This document shows, piece by piece, positions 41,908 to 50,497 of a stretch of 64,000 bases of DNA. The translations under genes were made by a program, and so were the position numbers. Positions within the stretch are counted from its first letter, which is position 1. Each line of letters starts with the position of its first letter. The stretch covers positions 124,001 to 188,000 of the forward strand of contig NZ_JBLTWO010000003.1 of assembly GCF_049889055.1 (NCBI RefSeq). The letters are read 5' to 3'. This DNA is from Rhizorhabdus sp049889055. Its GTDB lineage: Bacteria; Pseudomonadota; Alphaproteobacteria; Sphingomonadales; Sphingomonadaceae. Below the pieces are notes generated by a model. It made no database searches, was not told the origin of the DNA, and was given only the letters and a program-made list of their open reading frames with translations.

Positions 41908-42228
41908 ATGACGGAGAACGAGACCGGACAAGACCCGGAAAGTGTGGGGGATCAGCGTCTTACATCGCTCGATGAGCGGTTGCGGGCGATCCAGCATGCC
42001 GAACAGGTCAGAACGGCGAGCACGCATAAAAAGCCTGAGAAGGGATATTCCCAGGGCAATCGCGTGCTGACCGAGCTGATCGCGGGGATCGTCGGCGGAG
42101 GTCTGCTGGGCTGGTGCTTCGATCACTGGCTCGGGACCAAGCCCTGGCTCCTATTGGCCATGCTGTTCCTCGGGATCGGCGTGGCCTTCAGGAATATCAT
42201 TCGGATTTCTCAGGAGCGCCCGGAGTGA
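41908..42228 (+). CDS. atpI: ATP synthase subunit I (AtpI/AtpZ)
   Basis: A 106-residue protein with a charged N-terminal half and two membrane helices (ELIAGIVGGGLLGWCFDHWL and WLLLAMLFLGIGVAF). Its position just before atpB and its length fit the AtpI/AtpZ assembly factor, which helps build the c-ring and may affect Mg2+ supply. ATG 41908 lies nine bases after AGGAGG; GTG 41899 is an alternative. Confidence 0.9.
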   Translation: MTENETGQDPESVGDQRLTSLDERLRAIQHAEQVRTASTHKKPEKGYSQGNRVLTELIAGIVGGGLLGWCFDHWLGTKPWLLLAMLFLGIGVAFRNIIRISQERPE

Positions 42229-42267
42229 TTTCCGGACGCTTTTGGCATAAGCAGGGGTAAGGCAAGC

Positions 42268-43053
42268 GTGGCAGCCGAATCGGGCAAGATCGATCCGATG
42301 CACCAGTTCCTGATCGAGCCGTTGTTCGGTCAGGATTGGGCGATTGCGGGCCATAACGTCGCTTTCACCAATTCGGCGATGTGGATGGTCGTGACACTGG
42401 TCGCGATGCTGGTCTTCATGGTCGGCGGAATGAAGCGCGAGCTCGTTCCCGGCCGCTGGCAGGCCGCCGTCGAAAGCTTCACCGGCTTCATCTCGGGCAT
42501 GATGGCCACCAATGTCGGCCCCGAGGGCAAGAAGTTCGTTCCCTACGTCTTCTCGCTGTTCATGTTCATCCTGATCGCCAACATCATGGGCATGATGCCC
42601 ACCGGCGTGGTCGGGGTGCATCCCTTCACCGTGACGAGCCACCTGACGGTGACCGGCGTCCTCGCGATCATCAGCTTCGCGATCGTGCTGATCGTCGGCT
42701 TCTGGCGCCACGGTTTCCACTTCTTCTCGCTCTTCGTGCCGCATGGTACGCCGGGCTACATGGTTCCGCTGATCTTCGTGATCGAGCTGTTCTCCTTCCT
42801 CATTCGTCCCTTCTCGCTCGGCCTGCGACTGTTCGTCGCGATGACCGCGGGGCACATCCTGATGAAGGTTCTGGCCGGCTTCGTGATCAACGGCATCAAT
42901 GCGGGTGCAGTGACGGTGGCGATCGTCTCCATCCCCAGCTTCATCCTGATGATCGGCATCACCCTGCTCGAACTGCTGGTGTGCGCCATCCAGGCCTATG
43001 TGTTCGCGCTGCTGACGTCGCTGTACCTCAACGACGCGATCAACCTGCACTGA
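42268..43053 (+). CDS. atpB: F0F1 ATP synthase subunit a
   Basis: A 261-residue, five- to six-helix membrane protein that forms the proton half-channels next to the c-ring. The essential Arg is in SLGLRLFVAMTAGH; the residues after Phe (VAM) differ from the more usual ANM/GNM. The C-terminal GITLLELLVCAIQAYVFALLTSLYL is typical. It starts with GTG, 39 bases after atpI. Co-transcribed with atpE, atpF' and atpF. Confidence 0.96.
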   Translation: MAAESGKIDPMHQFLIEPLFGQDWAIAGHNVAFTNSAMWMVVTLVAMLVFMVGGMKRELVPGRWQAAVESFTGFISGMMATNVGPEGKKFVPYVFSLFMFILIANIMGMMPTGVVGVHPFTVTSHLTVTGVLAIISFAIVLIVGFWRHGFHFFSLFVPHGTPGYMVPLIFVIELFSFLIRPFSLGLRLFVAMTAGHILMKVLAGFVINGINAGAVTVAIVSIPSFILMIGITLLELLVCAIQAYVFALLTSLYLNDAINLH

Positions 43054-43099
43054 GTTTCACTGCACGACCTTCAACCTAATTCTAAGCAAGGAGTTTATC

Positions 43100-43327
43100 A
43101 TGGACGCAGAAGCCGCAAAGCTGATCGGTGCCGGTCTCGCCGCAATCGGCGTTGGTCTCGCCGCCCTCGGCGTGGGCAACGTGTTCGGTTCGTTCCTCGA
43201 GTCGGCTCTCCGCAATCCGGCGGCTGCCGATGGCCAGCAGGGCCGCCTCTTCATCGGCTTCGCCGCCGCCGAGCTTCTCGGCCTGCTGGCGTTCGTCGTC
43301 GCGATGATCCTGCTCTTCGTCGCCTAA
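43100..43327 (+). CDS. atpE: F0F1 ATP synthase subunit c
   Basis: A 75-residue two-helix protein that forms the proton-driven rotor ring. The polar loop is ALRNPAAADGQQGRLF and the proton-carrying carboxylate is Glu58 in GFAAAELLGLLAFVV. An AAGGAG ribosome binding site precedes the ATG, as expected for a subunit needed in many copies. Confidence 0.97.
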   Translation: MDAEAAKLIGAGLAAIGVGLAALGVGNVFGSFLESALRNPAAADGQQGRLFIGFAAAELLGLLAFVVAMILLFVA

Positions 43328-43376
43328 CATTCAGGTTGCGGGGCCGGTTCGCACCGGCCCCTAACGGGAATTACCG

Positions 43377-43868
43377 ATGCCTCAGATCGCCCAGATCGCC
43401 GCGACCTACGCTTCGCAGATCTTCTGGCTGCTGATCATCTTCGGCCTGATCTATTTCGTGATCGGGCAGGGGATGCTGCCGAAGATCGAAGCCACCGTCG
43501 AGGCACGCGACCAGAAGATCGCTTCCGATCTCACCGCCGCCGAGGCCGCTCGTGCCAAGGCCGACGAGACCGAGGCGGCCTATCGCGCCCGGATCGACGA
43601 GGCCCGTGCGGCCGCCCAGAAGGCGGTTCAGGATGCCAAGGCCGGTGCCGCCGCCGATGCGGAACAGCGGGTCAAGGCCGCCGATGCCGTGCTCGCGGCC
43701 AAGGCTGCCGAGGCCGATGCGGCGCTGAAGGCCGCGCAAGCCAGGGCGCTGGCGGAAATCGAGAGCGTGGCTGCCGAAGCCGCGCAGGAGATCGTCGCCA
43801 AGGTGTCGGGCATCTCGGTCGACAAGGCCGAAGCCGAGAGTGCGGTGAAGTCCGCACTCGCTGCCTGA
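43377..43868 (+). CDS. atpF': F0F1 ATP synthase subunit b'
   Basis: A 163-residue protein with one N-terminal membrane helix (IFWLLIIFGLIYFVI) and a long Ala/Glu/Lys-rich coiled coil. It pairs with subunit b as the peripheral stalk, an arrangement found in alphaproteobacteria and phototrophs. It is followed 13 bases later by the longer b gene. Confidence 0.93.
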   Translation: MPQIAQIAATYASQIFWLLIIFGLIYFVIGQGMLPKIEATVEARDQKIASDLTAAEAARAKADETEAAYRARIDEARAAAQKAVQDAKAGAAADAEQRVKAADAVLAAKAAEADAALKAAQARALAEIESVAAEAAQEIVAKVSGISVDKAEAESAVKSALAA

Positions 43869-43881
43869 ACGGAGACGTCGA

Positions 43882-44499
43882 ATGTCTGTAAACGGCTCCG
43901 CACTCGTGGCGGAAAATCTCTCCGAGGCGGCTTCGCTCGAAGGCATGCCTGAGAATGTCAGCGCCGGTCACGCCGCCGCCGGCACGCTCGAGCATCATGT
44001 CGATCCGGCTGCGCTGGGCATGACTGCCACGGCGTGGGTGTCGCTGGCGATGGTGATCGTCATCCTTCTTCTCTTGTGGAAGAAGGTGCCCGCGATCATC
44101 GGCTCTTCGCTCGACAAGAAGATCGCGTCGATCCGCGCCAATCTCGACGAGGCCGCCGCGCTGCGCGCCGATGCCGAGAAGCTGAAGGCCGAATATGAGG
44201 CGAAGGCCCAGGCCGCTGCCCGCGAAGCCGAGGAGATGCTGGCCCATGCCCGCAGCGAGGCCCAGGCCATCGTCGAGCAGGCGAAGGTGGATGCCGGCGC
44301 GCTGATCGAGCGTCGCGGCAAGATGGCCGAGGACAAGATCGCGGCCGCCGAGCGCGGTGCTATCGCGGAAGTGCGTGCCAAGGCGGCAAATGCCGCGGCC
44401 GGTGCGGCTGCGGTTCTCATCGCCCAGCGCAACGACGCGAAGACCGACAAGGTGTTGATCGACGGCGCTATCGACTCGCTCGGTACGGCCAGCTTCTGA
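43882..44499 (+). CDS. atpF: F0F1 ATP synthase subunit b
   Basis: A 205-residue peripheral stalk subunit. A ~45-residue N-terminal extension (rich in Glu, Ala, His) precedes the membrane helix (WVSLAMVIVILLLLW), and a coiled coil follows (DEAAALRADAEKLKAEYEAKAQ). The extension is longer than in most b subunits. The operon ends here at a strong terminator; the F1 genes (atpHAGDC) are not in this window. Confidence 0.93.
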   Translation: MSVNGSALVAENLSEAASLEGMPENVSAGHAAAGTLEHHVDPAALGMTATAWVSLAMVIVILLLLWKKVPAIIGSSLDKKIASIRANLDEAAALRADAEKLKAEYEAKAQAAAREAEEMLAHARSEAQAIVEQAKVDAGALIERRGKMAEDKIAAAERGAIAEVRAKAANAAAGAAAVLIAQRNDAKTDKVLIDGAIDSLGTASF

Positions 44500-44517
44500 T
44501 CCGTCGCTGCGTCGGAT

Positions 44518-44551
44518 AAAAAGGCCCGTCGGATGTCCGGCGGGCTTTTTT
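44518..44551 (+). terminator. Rho-independent terminator of the F0 operon
   Basis: GCCCGTCGG (44524-44532), a four-base loop and CCGGCGGGC (44537-44545) pair with one G-T, followed by six T (44546-44551). It begins about 20 bases after the atpF stop. Confidence 0.93.
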
Positions 44552-44635
44552 CATGGGCGACAGCCGGCGGCCGCCCGGCCCGTTGGCACCGCATCATTTA
44601 CCAAATCCTCACGCTCCCGGACTATTGCACCGATC

Positions 44636-44899
44636 ATGGGTGCGATCGGCTGGATATGGGCATGGCTGATGCTGATGGGGGGGCTGCGGGCGTGGAACAG
44701 CGCCTTGCTGCCGTCCGACATCATTTGCGCCATGCTGTTGTCCGGGATTGTTGCCCTCCCGCTGTTGTGGAACCGCAAGAACGGGGTGTTCGCAGCGGCG
44801 GCGCCGTCGCCCCTAGTGCGGGCAGGCATTGCGATCCTCCTCCTCGTGTCGGCCGGCGTGTCGCATCCGGACATGCTGATGATGATCGCGGTGGCTTGA
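44636..44899 (+). CDS. Possible small membrane protein
   Basis: An 87-residue frame, rich in hydrophobic residues, with about three membrane-spanning stretches (AIGWIWAWLMLMGGL, DIICAMLLSGIVALPLLW, AGIAILLLVSAGV) separated by basic linkers (NRKNGV). No ribosome binding site or family is recognised, but the pattern is more like a protein than the overlapping Arg-rich frames. It lies between the F0 terminator and uvrC. Confidence 0.4.
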   Translation: MGAIGWIWAWLMLMGGLRAWNSALLPSDIICAMLLSGIVALPLLWNRKNGVFAAAAPSPLVRAGIAILLLVSAGVSHPDMLMMIAVA

Positions 44900-44967
44900 T
44901 TCCCTTCGGGCAAGGTTCGCGGCGGACCGAGATTGCGGCGCGCGCGTCGGCATCCTAAATCAGGGCC

Positions 44968-46890
44968 GTGACCGACATTCCATCCAGCGACCGCTTCAAC
45001 GAGGAGAAGAGCGTCTTCACGGTGCGGGGTTCGGATACCCCCGACATCGATGCAGGCGTCGCTGCCATTCGCAACGTTCTCAAGACGCTGCCGGTGCGGC
45101 CTGGGGTCTACCGCATGCAGGACGCACGCGGCGATGTCCTCTATGTCGGCAAGGCGCGCGCGCTCAGAAACCGCGTCGCCAATTATACGCAGATCGCCCG
45201 CCTGCCGAAGCGGCTGAGCCGGATGGTGGCGCAGACCCGTTCGATGACGATCGTCACCACCAACAGCGAGGCGGAGGCGCTGCTGCTGGAGGCGCAGCTG
45301 ATCAAGCGCTACCGACCGCCCTACAATGTGCTGCTGCGCGACGACAAAAGCTTTCCGTTCATCCTGCTGCGCGAGGATCACGACTTTCCACGTATCCAGA
45401 AGCATCGCGGCGCGCGGCGCGCCAAGGGGCAATATTTCGGTCCCTTCGCCAGCGCCGGATCGGTGACGCGCACGCTCAACGCGCTGCAGAAGCTGTTTCT
45501 CCTGCGCTCCTGCACCGACAGCTTCTTCGCCAACCGCGACCGGCCCTGCCTGCTCTACCAGATCAAGCGCTGTTCAGCGCCCTGCGTCGGCCGGATCGAC
45601 GAGGACGCCTATGCCGAACTGGTCGGCGACGCCAAGTCGTTCCTGACGGGTAAGTCGACCCAGGTGCAGAAGAAGCTCGGCGAGGCGATGAGCGCGGCCG
45701 CCGAAGCGATGGATTTCGAGCTTGCCGCCATCTACCGGGACCGCCTCCGCGCGCTGACCTTCATCCAGGGCAGCCAGGCGATCAACGCCGAGGGCGTGGC
45801 GGATGCCGATGTGTTCGCGCTCGATACGAAGGCGGGGACGGTCTGCATTCAGGCCTTCTTCATCCGCGGCGGCCAGAATTGGGGACATCGCGCCTTCTTC
45901 CCGGCGCATGTCCAGGACGTGCCCGAGCCTGAAGTGCTGGCGAGCTTCCTGATGCAGTTCTACGAGGAGGTTCCGCCGCCCCGTCTGGTCCTCGTGGGCG
46001 ATGCGCCGGCGGAAGCCGAGCTGCTGTGCGAGGCCCTGTCCGAGCGGGCCGGCCGCAAGGTGCAGATCAAGGTCCCGCAGCGGGGTGAACAGCGCAAGCT
46101 GATGGAGCAGGCGCGCCGCAACGCGCGCGAGGCGCTGGATCGCCGCCTCGCTGAATCGACGACCCAGGGCCGCATCCTGCAGGAGATGGCGGAGCTGTTC
46201 GAACTGGAAGGGCCGCCCGACCGGATCGAGGTCTATGACAACAGCCACATCATGGGCACTAATGCGATCGGGGGGATGATCGTCGCCGGCCCGGAGGGCT
46301 TTCGCAAGGGCAGCTATCGCAAGTTCAACATCAAACGGTCCGAAACCAATCCGGGCGACGATTTTGCGATGATGCGCGAGGTGCTCGAGCGGCGCTTCGC
46401 CCGGCTCGAGCGCGAGGATCCCGAGCGGCGCAGCGGCGAATGGCCCGACCTGCTGCTGATCGACGGCGGCAAGGGACAGGTCAGCGCGGTCTGCTCGGTG
46501 CTGGAGGAAATGGGCGTGCAGGACGTGCCCGTCGTGGGCATCTCCAAGGGGCCGGATCGCAATGCCGGCCGCGAGCATTTCCACCTGCCCGATGGCCGCG
46601 AGTCGATGCTGCCGATGAACTCGCCGCTGCTCTTCCATCTGCAGCGCCTGCGCGACGAGGCGCACCGCTTCGCGATCGGCGCCCACCGGGCGAAGCGCGC
46701 GGCGAGCCTGACGAAGAGTCCGCTCGACGACATTCCGGGCATCGGCCCCGCGCGCAAGAAGGCGCTGCTGATGCATTTCGGTACGGCCCGAGCGGTGCGC
46801 TCCGCATCGCTTGCCGATCTTGAACGGGCGCCGGGCGTCTCGCGGGCCATGGCACAGGCGATCCACGACCATTTTCACGCGGCCGGCTGA
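44968..46890 (+). CDS. uvrC: Excinuclease ABC subunit C
   Basis: A 640-residue nucleotide excision repair nuclease that cuts on both sides of a UvrB-bound lesion. The GIY-YIG domain is at 44-125 (PGVYRMQDARGDVLYVGKAR), then the Cys-rich segment (RPCLLYQIKRCSAPC), the UVR motif near 240, the RNase H-like endonuclease half (EVYDNSHIMG, LLIDGGKGQ) and C-terminal tandem HhH (DDIPGIGPARKKALLMHFG). It starts at GTG 44968. TGATG overlap with the next gene. Confidence 0.96.
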   Translation: MTDIPSSDRFNEEKSVFTVRGSDTPDIDAGVAAIRNVLKTLPVRPGVYRMQDARGDVLYVGKARALRNRVANYTQIARLPKRLSRMVAQTRSMTIVTTNSEAEALLLEAQLIKRYRPPYNVLLRDDKSFPFILLREDHDFPRIQKHRGARRAKGQYFGPFASAGSVTRTLNALQKLFLLRSCTDSFFANRDRPCLLYQIKRCSAPCVGRIDEDAYAELVGDAKSFLTGKSTQVQKKLGEAMSAAAEAMDFELAAIYRDRLRALTFIQGSQAINAEGVADADVFALDTKAGTVCIQAFFIRGGQNWGHRAFFPAHVQDVPEPEVLASFLMQFYEEVPPPRLVLVGDAPAEAELLCEALSERAGRKVQIKVPQRGEQRKLMEQARRNAREALDRRLAESTTQGRILQEMAELFELEGPPDRIEVYDNSHIMGTNAIGGMIVAGPEGFRKGSYRKFNIKRSETNPGDDFAMMREVLERRFARLEREDPERRSGEWPDLLLIDGGKGQVSAVCSVLEEMGVQDVPVVGISKGPDRNAGREHFHLPDGRESMLPMNSPLLFHLQRLRDEAHRFAIGAHRAKRAASLTKSPLDDIPGIGPARKKALLMHFGTARAVRSASLADLERAPGVSRAMAQAIHDHFHAAG

Positions 46891-47870
46891 TGGAACCGGT
46901 GACACCCCGATCCGAAAACGGTCCCGGCGAACCGCCGCGCGTCCTGCTGACGATCGATACCGAACTGACCTGGCGGCCTGGCGGCAACTGGGGTGACTGG
47001 CGCGAAGCCTTCGACCGTTCTTATGAGGCTGCGGGGGTAGGCGTCCGCTATCAGCTGCGGGTTCTCGCCCAGCACGCGCTCAAGGCCTGTTTCTTCGTCG
47101 ATCCGATGCCGGCCTGCGTCTATGGCCTCGATCCGGTGCGGCGGATGCTCGAGCCGATCCTCGAGGCCGGACAGGAGGTGCAACTCCATCTCCACCCCTT
47201 GTGGGTCGGCGCGCGCGAAGGGCGAACCCGGAGCGAGCGTCAACTCGCCCGCTATGACATCGGTTCGCAGATCGACCTGATCCAGCGCGCGCGCGACATG
47301 CTGGTCGAAGCCGGCGCACCCGAACCAACCGCCTTTCGCGCGGGCAATTATTCGGCCAATGACGACACGCTCCGCGCGCTGTCGATGCTCGGCTTCCGCT
47401 TCGACAGCAGCCATAACGGGCATCAGCACCCTTGGCCCAGCGCGATCGGATTGCCCCGTGACCAGATCGCGCCGATCGAGCGTCTGGGGATGATCGAGAT
47501 ACCGGTTACCCTGATCGCCGAGGGGCAGAGCTCGCGCCATCTCCAGATCTGCGCTGTCTCGCTGGGCGAGATCAAGGCTGCGATCGAACATGCCGGTATC
47601 TCGGAGGCACCGGTCGTGACCATCGTCACCCACAGTTTCGAACTGGCAAACCGCGCGGGGACGGCCCCCAACCGCATTCACGTCAAGCGCTTCGAGGCGC
47701 TGTGCGAGTGGCTGGCGAGCGAGCGCCGGCGCTTTCCCACCGCCTATTTCACCGATCTCGACCAGCTTCCGCTCGATCAGCCCTCCGTGCTTCTGCCGAG
47801 CGCCGGACTTCGCCGGGTGGGGCGGCTGTTCGAACAGATCTGGTCGAACAAGGTGGAAGAGCGCGGCTGA
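46890..47870 (+). CDS. Polysaccharide deacetylase-like protein
   Basis: A 326-residue protein of the NodB-homology/WalW type: LLTIDTELTWRPGG supplies the first Asp, VQLHLHPLWVG the metal His pair, and FRAGNYSANDDTL with FDSSHNGHQ the later motifs. It probably removes acetyl groups from a surface or cell-wall polysaccharide, or is an inactive relative. No signal peptide is visible, so it appears cytoplasmic. It is coupled to uvrC (TGATG) and followed by recO 21 bases later. Confidence 0.75.
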   Translation: MEPVTPRSENGPGEPPRVLLTIDTELTWRPGGNWGDWREAFDRSYEAAGVGVRYQLRVLAQHALKACFFVDPMPACVYGLDPVRRMLEPILEAGQEVQLHLHPLWVGAREGRTRSERQLARYDIGSQIDLIQRARDMLVEAGAPEPTAFRAGNYSANDDTLRALSMLGFRFDSSHNGHQHPWPSAIGLPRDQIAPIERLGMIEIPVTLIAEGQSSRHLQICAVSLGEIKAAIEHAGISEAPVVTIVTHSFELANRAGTAPNRIHVKRFEALCEWLASERRRFPTAYFTDLDQLPLDQPSVLLPSAGLRRVGRLFEQIWSNKVEERG

Positions 47871-47891
47871 CGCGGCCGCGCTCCCGATCCT

Positions 47892-48623
47892 ATGCAACTG
47901 CGGACCCCCGCCATCATCTGCGCGATGCGTGCCCATGGCGAACATGGCGCGATCGTGCGGGCGCTGACCCCCGGCCACGGGCTGATGGCCGGCTATGTGC
48001 GGGGCGGGCGATCGCGACGGCTGCGGCCCGTGCTGGTGCCCGGCAACATGGTCGAGGCGGAATTCAGGGCGCGCACGGCCGAGCAGCTGCCGGGGTTGAC
48101 GGTGGAGCTGAGCCATAGCCGAGCCGGGCTGCTGTCCGAGCCGCTGGCGGCGTCGGCGATTGACTGGCTGACGACATTGACGGCGGTCGGCCTCGCCGAA
48201 GGCCAGCCGCATGATCGGCTTTACGAGGCGCTCGATGCGACCCTGTCTGCGATCGAGTTTGCGCCGTCCGCGCGGGGCTGGGCGGCATCGGCGGTTCGTT
48301 ATGAGATGCTGGTCATGGCCGAACTGGGCTATGCGCTCGACCTGTCGGGCTGTGCCGCTGGCGGGCCGGTCGAAGAGCTGGCCTATGTCAGTCCGAAGAG
48401 CGGAGCCGCGGTCTCACGCGATGCCGGGCTGCCCTATGCCGACCGCCTGCTGCCGCTGCCGGCCTTTCTGGCGCGCGGAGGCGAAGGGGCCGACTGGGGC
48501 GAGATCCTCGATGGGCTGAAGCTTACCGGGCACTTCCTGCGGCGGGACATATTGGTCGACCGTCGGAGCGATGCGCTAGACGCGCGCGAACGGCTGATCG
48601 AGCGGATAAGGCGACTGCTCTAG
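47892..48623 (+). CDS. recO: DNA repair protein RecO
   Basis: A 243-residue protein with the RecO N-terminal OB fold (TPAIICAMRAHGEHGAIVRALTPGHGLMAGYVRGGRSRR), a helical middle, and a C-terminal region with HFLRRDIL. Of the zinc-type Cys found in many RecO proteins only SGCAAGG is obvious. RecO loads RecA on gapped DNA with RecR in RecF-pathway repair. Confidence 0.9.
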   Translation: MQLRTPAIICAMRAHGEHGAIVRALTPGHGLMAGYVRGGRSRRLRPVLVPGNMVEAEFRARTAEQLPGLTVELSHSRAGLLSEPLAASAIDWLTTLTAVGLAEGQPHDRLYEALDATLSAIEFAPSARGWAASAVRYEMLVMAELGYALDLSGCAAGGPVEELAYVSPKSGAAVSRDAGLPYADRLLPLPAFLARGGEGADWGEILDGLKLTGHFLRRDILVDRRSDALDARERLIERIRRLL

Positions 48624-48702
48624 CGTCGGCAGGCGACAAAGCGATTGCGCGCGCGGCGAGGGCAGGGCATCGGGCGGCGGCGAAATCGATAAGGGGAAAG
48701 TC

Positions 48703-49746
48703 ATGCTGATTGCCTTGTTGCCCGGAGACGGCATCGGTCCGGAAGTCGTTGCCGAAGCGGTGCGCGTTCTCGAAGTCGTGGCTGGCGATCGCCTGACCTT
48801 CGAAAAGGGTCTGGTGGGTGGCGCGGCCTACAAGGCCGTGGGACATCCGCTTCCCCCGGAGACGCTCGACCTCGCGAAGCGAGCCGACGCAATTCTGTTC
48901 GGCGCGGTCGGCGACCCGGACTGCGACGCGCTCGAGCGCCATCTGCGCCCGGAGCAGGCGATTTTAGGCCTTCGCAAGGCGCTGGGCATGTTCGCCAATC
49001 TTCGCCCTGCGAAGCTCTTCAAGGAACTGGCGGATGCCTCGGCGCTGCGGCCGGAAGTCGCTGGCGCGATCGACATGGTCATTGTCCGCGAGCTCAACGG
49101 CGACGTCTATTTCGGCGAAAAGGGCATGCGCAAGACGGCCGAGGGCCGCCGTCAAGGTTATGACGTCATGTCCTATGACGAGGACGAAGTGGCGCGGATC
49201 GCTCGCGTGGGCTTCGAGACGGCGCGCGCGCGGGGCCGTCGCCTCTGCTCGGTCGACAAGGCCAATGTGCTGGAGACGTCGCAGCTTTGGCGCGATGTCG
49301 TTATCGAGCTTTCGGCCGAATATCCGGACGTCGAGCTCAGCCACATGTATGTCGACAATGCCGCGATGCAGCTCGTTCGCAATCCGGGCCAGTTCGACGT
49401 CATCGTCACCGGCAATCTGTTTGGCGACATCCTCTCGGATCAGGCGTCGATGTGCGCGGGTTCGATCGGCATGCTCGCTTCGGCCGCGCTCGATTCCGAT
49501 CAGAAGGGGCTGTACGAGCCGATCCACGGTTCGGCGCCCGATATCGCCGGGCAGGGCAAGGCCAATCCGCTGGCGACGATCCTGTCGGCGGCGATGATGC
49601 TGCGCTATTCGCTCGGCATGGCCGCCGAAGCCGACCGGATCGAAGCCGCCGTAGCCAGGGCGCTGGAAAATGGTGCCCGCACGGCCGATCTCGGCGGTTC
49701 GATGACGACGAGCGAAATGGGCGACGCCGTCCTCGCTGCCCTCTGA
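48703..49746 (+). CDS. leuB: 3-isopropylmalate dehydrogenase
   Basis: A 347-residue NAD-dependent decarboxylating dehydrogenase, third step of leucine synthesis. Motifs are LLPGDGIGPEVVAEAVRVL, LRKALGMFANLRP, VIVRELNGDVYFG, YVDNAAMQLVRNP, GNLFGDILSDQASM and EPIHGSAPDIAG. ATG 48703 follows AGGGGAAA. The leuC/leuD genes are not in the window. Confidence 0.96.
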   Translation: MLIALLPGDGIGPEVVAEAVRVLEVVAGDRLTFEKGLVGGAAYKAVGHPLPPETLDLAKRADAILFGAVGDPDCDALERHLRPEQAILGLRKALGMFANLRPAKLFKELADASALRPEVAGAIDMVIVRELNGDVYFGEKGMRKTAEGRRQGYDVMSYDEDEVARIARVGFETARARGRRLCSVDKANVLETSQLWRDVVIELSAEYPDVELSHMYVDNAAMQLVRNPGQFDVIVTGNLFGDILSDQASMCAGSIGMLASAALDSDQKGLYEPIHGSAPDIAGQGKANPLATILSAAMMLRYSLGMAAEADRIEAAVARALENGARTADLGGSMTTSEMGDAVLAAL

Positions 49747-49759
49747 AGCGAGCTGCCGC

Positions 49760-50497
49760 TCAGCGCCCCATGAGGGCGCGAGCGGCGGGGAGATAGGTCC
49801 GGCCGATCCGGATCTTCTCCTCATCGGTCAGGACTGCGTGCCAGACGCCCATGCCGTCATGGCTCAGGCGGGCGATCCGATCGCGTCGCACGATCGTGCT
49901 GCGATGAAGCCGGACGAACCGGGTCGGATCGAGCCGGCGCTCCAGCTCGGTGATCGTCTGGTGCAGCAGGAAGCTGCGCTGTCCGACGTGCAGCCGCATA
50001 TAGTCGCGCTCGGCCTCGATCCGGTCGATGTCCTGCGCCGCGATACGGATCATCTCCGAGCGGTGGGGGACCCAGAATTCCTGGGCGTACTCTGAAGAGG
50101 TCACCTGCTCGGATGGGGCCTTGCGCCGCTCGACCACGCGCTGGACTGCGCGGGCGAGGCGGTCCTGCGCGACCGGCTTCAGCAGATAATCGGTGGCCGA
50201 CAGGTCGAAGGCGGTGACCGCATATTGATCGAAGGCGGTGCAGAACACGACCGCCGGGCGTGTCGCGCGCTGTTCGATGGCGCGGGCCACACCGATCCCG
50301 TCGAGGCCCGGCATGGCGATGTCGAGCAGCAGCAGTTCGGGCTCCAGTGCATCGAGCAGACGCAGCGCCGCCTCACCGTCCGAAGCGGTGCCGACGAGGT
50401 CGATCATCGGCTCCCGCGCACACAATATCTGTAGCCGCTCGATCGCCAGCGGCTCGTCGTCGACGACCAGGGTTCTTATCGGTGATTCAGCTGTCAT
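49760..50497 (-). CDS. LytTR-family response regulator
   Basis: A 245-residue regulator with an N-terminal receiver (VVDDEPLAIERLQ, phospho-Asp in LLLLDIAMPGLDG, then ATDYLLKPV) and a C-terminal LytTR DNA-binding domain (IDRIEAERDYMRLHVGQRSFLLHQTITELERRL, FVRLHRSTIVRRDRI). It overlaps the downstream end of the kinase gene by 11 bases, so the pair forms an AlgZ/AlgR- or LytS/LytR-like two-component system. It converges on leuB, 13 bases between stops. Confidence 0.92.
   Translation of the reverse strand: MTAESPIRTLVVDDEPLAIERLQILCAREPMIDLVGTASDGEAALRLLDALEPELLLLDIAMPGLDGIGVARAIEQRATRPAVVFCTAFDQYAVTAFDLSATDYLLKPVAQDRLARAVQRVVERRKAPSEQVTSSEYAQEFWVPHRSEMIRIAAQDIDRIEAERDYMRLHVGQRSFLLHQTITELERRLDPTRFVRLHRSTIVRRDRIARLSHDGMGVWHAVLTDEEKIRIGRTYLPAARALMGR

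Noticed and set aside
41430..41909. Minus-strand protein containing VIPAKAGIHG and WIPAFAGMT
   Set aside because: These strings are the well-known false translation of the CATTCCCGCGAAGGCGGG repeat, so this is not a gene.
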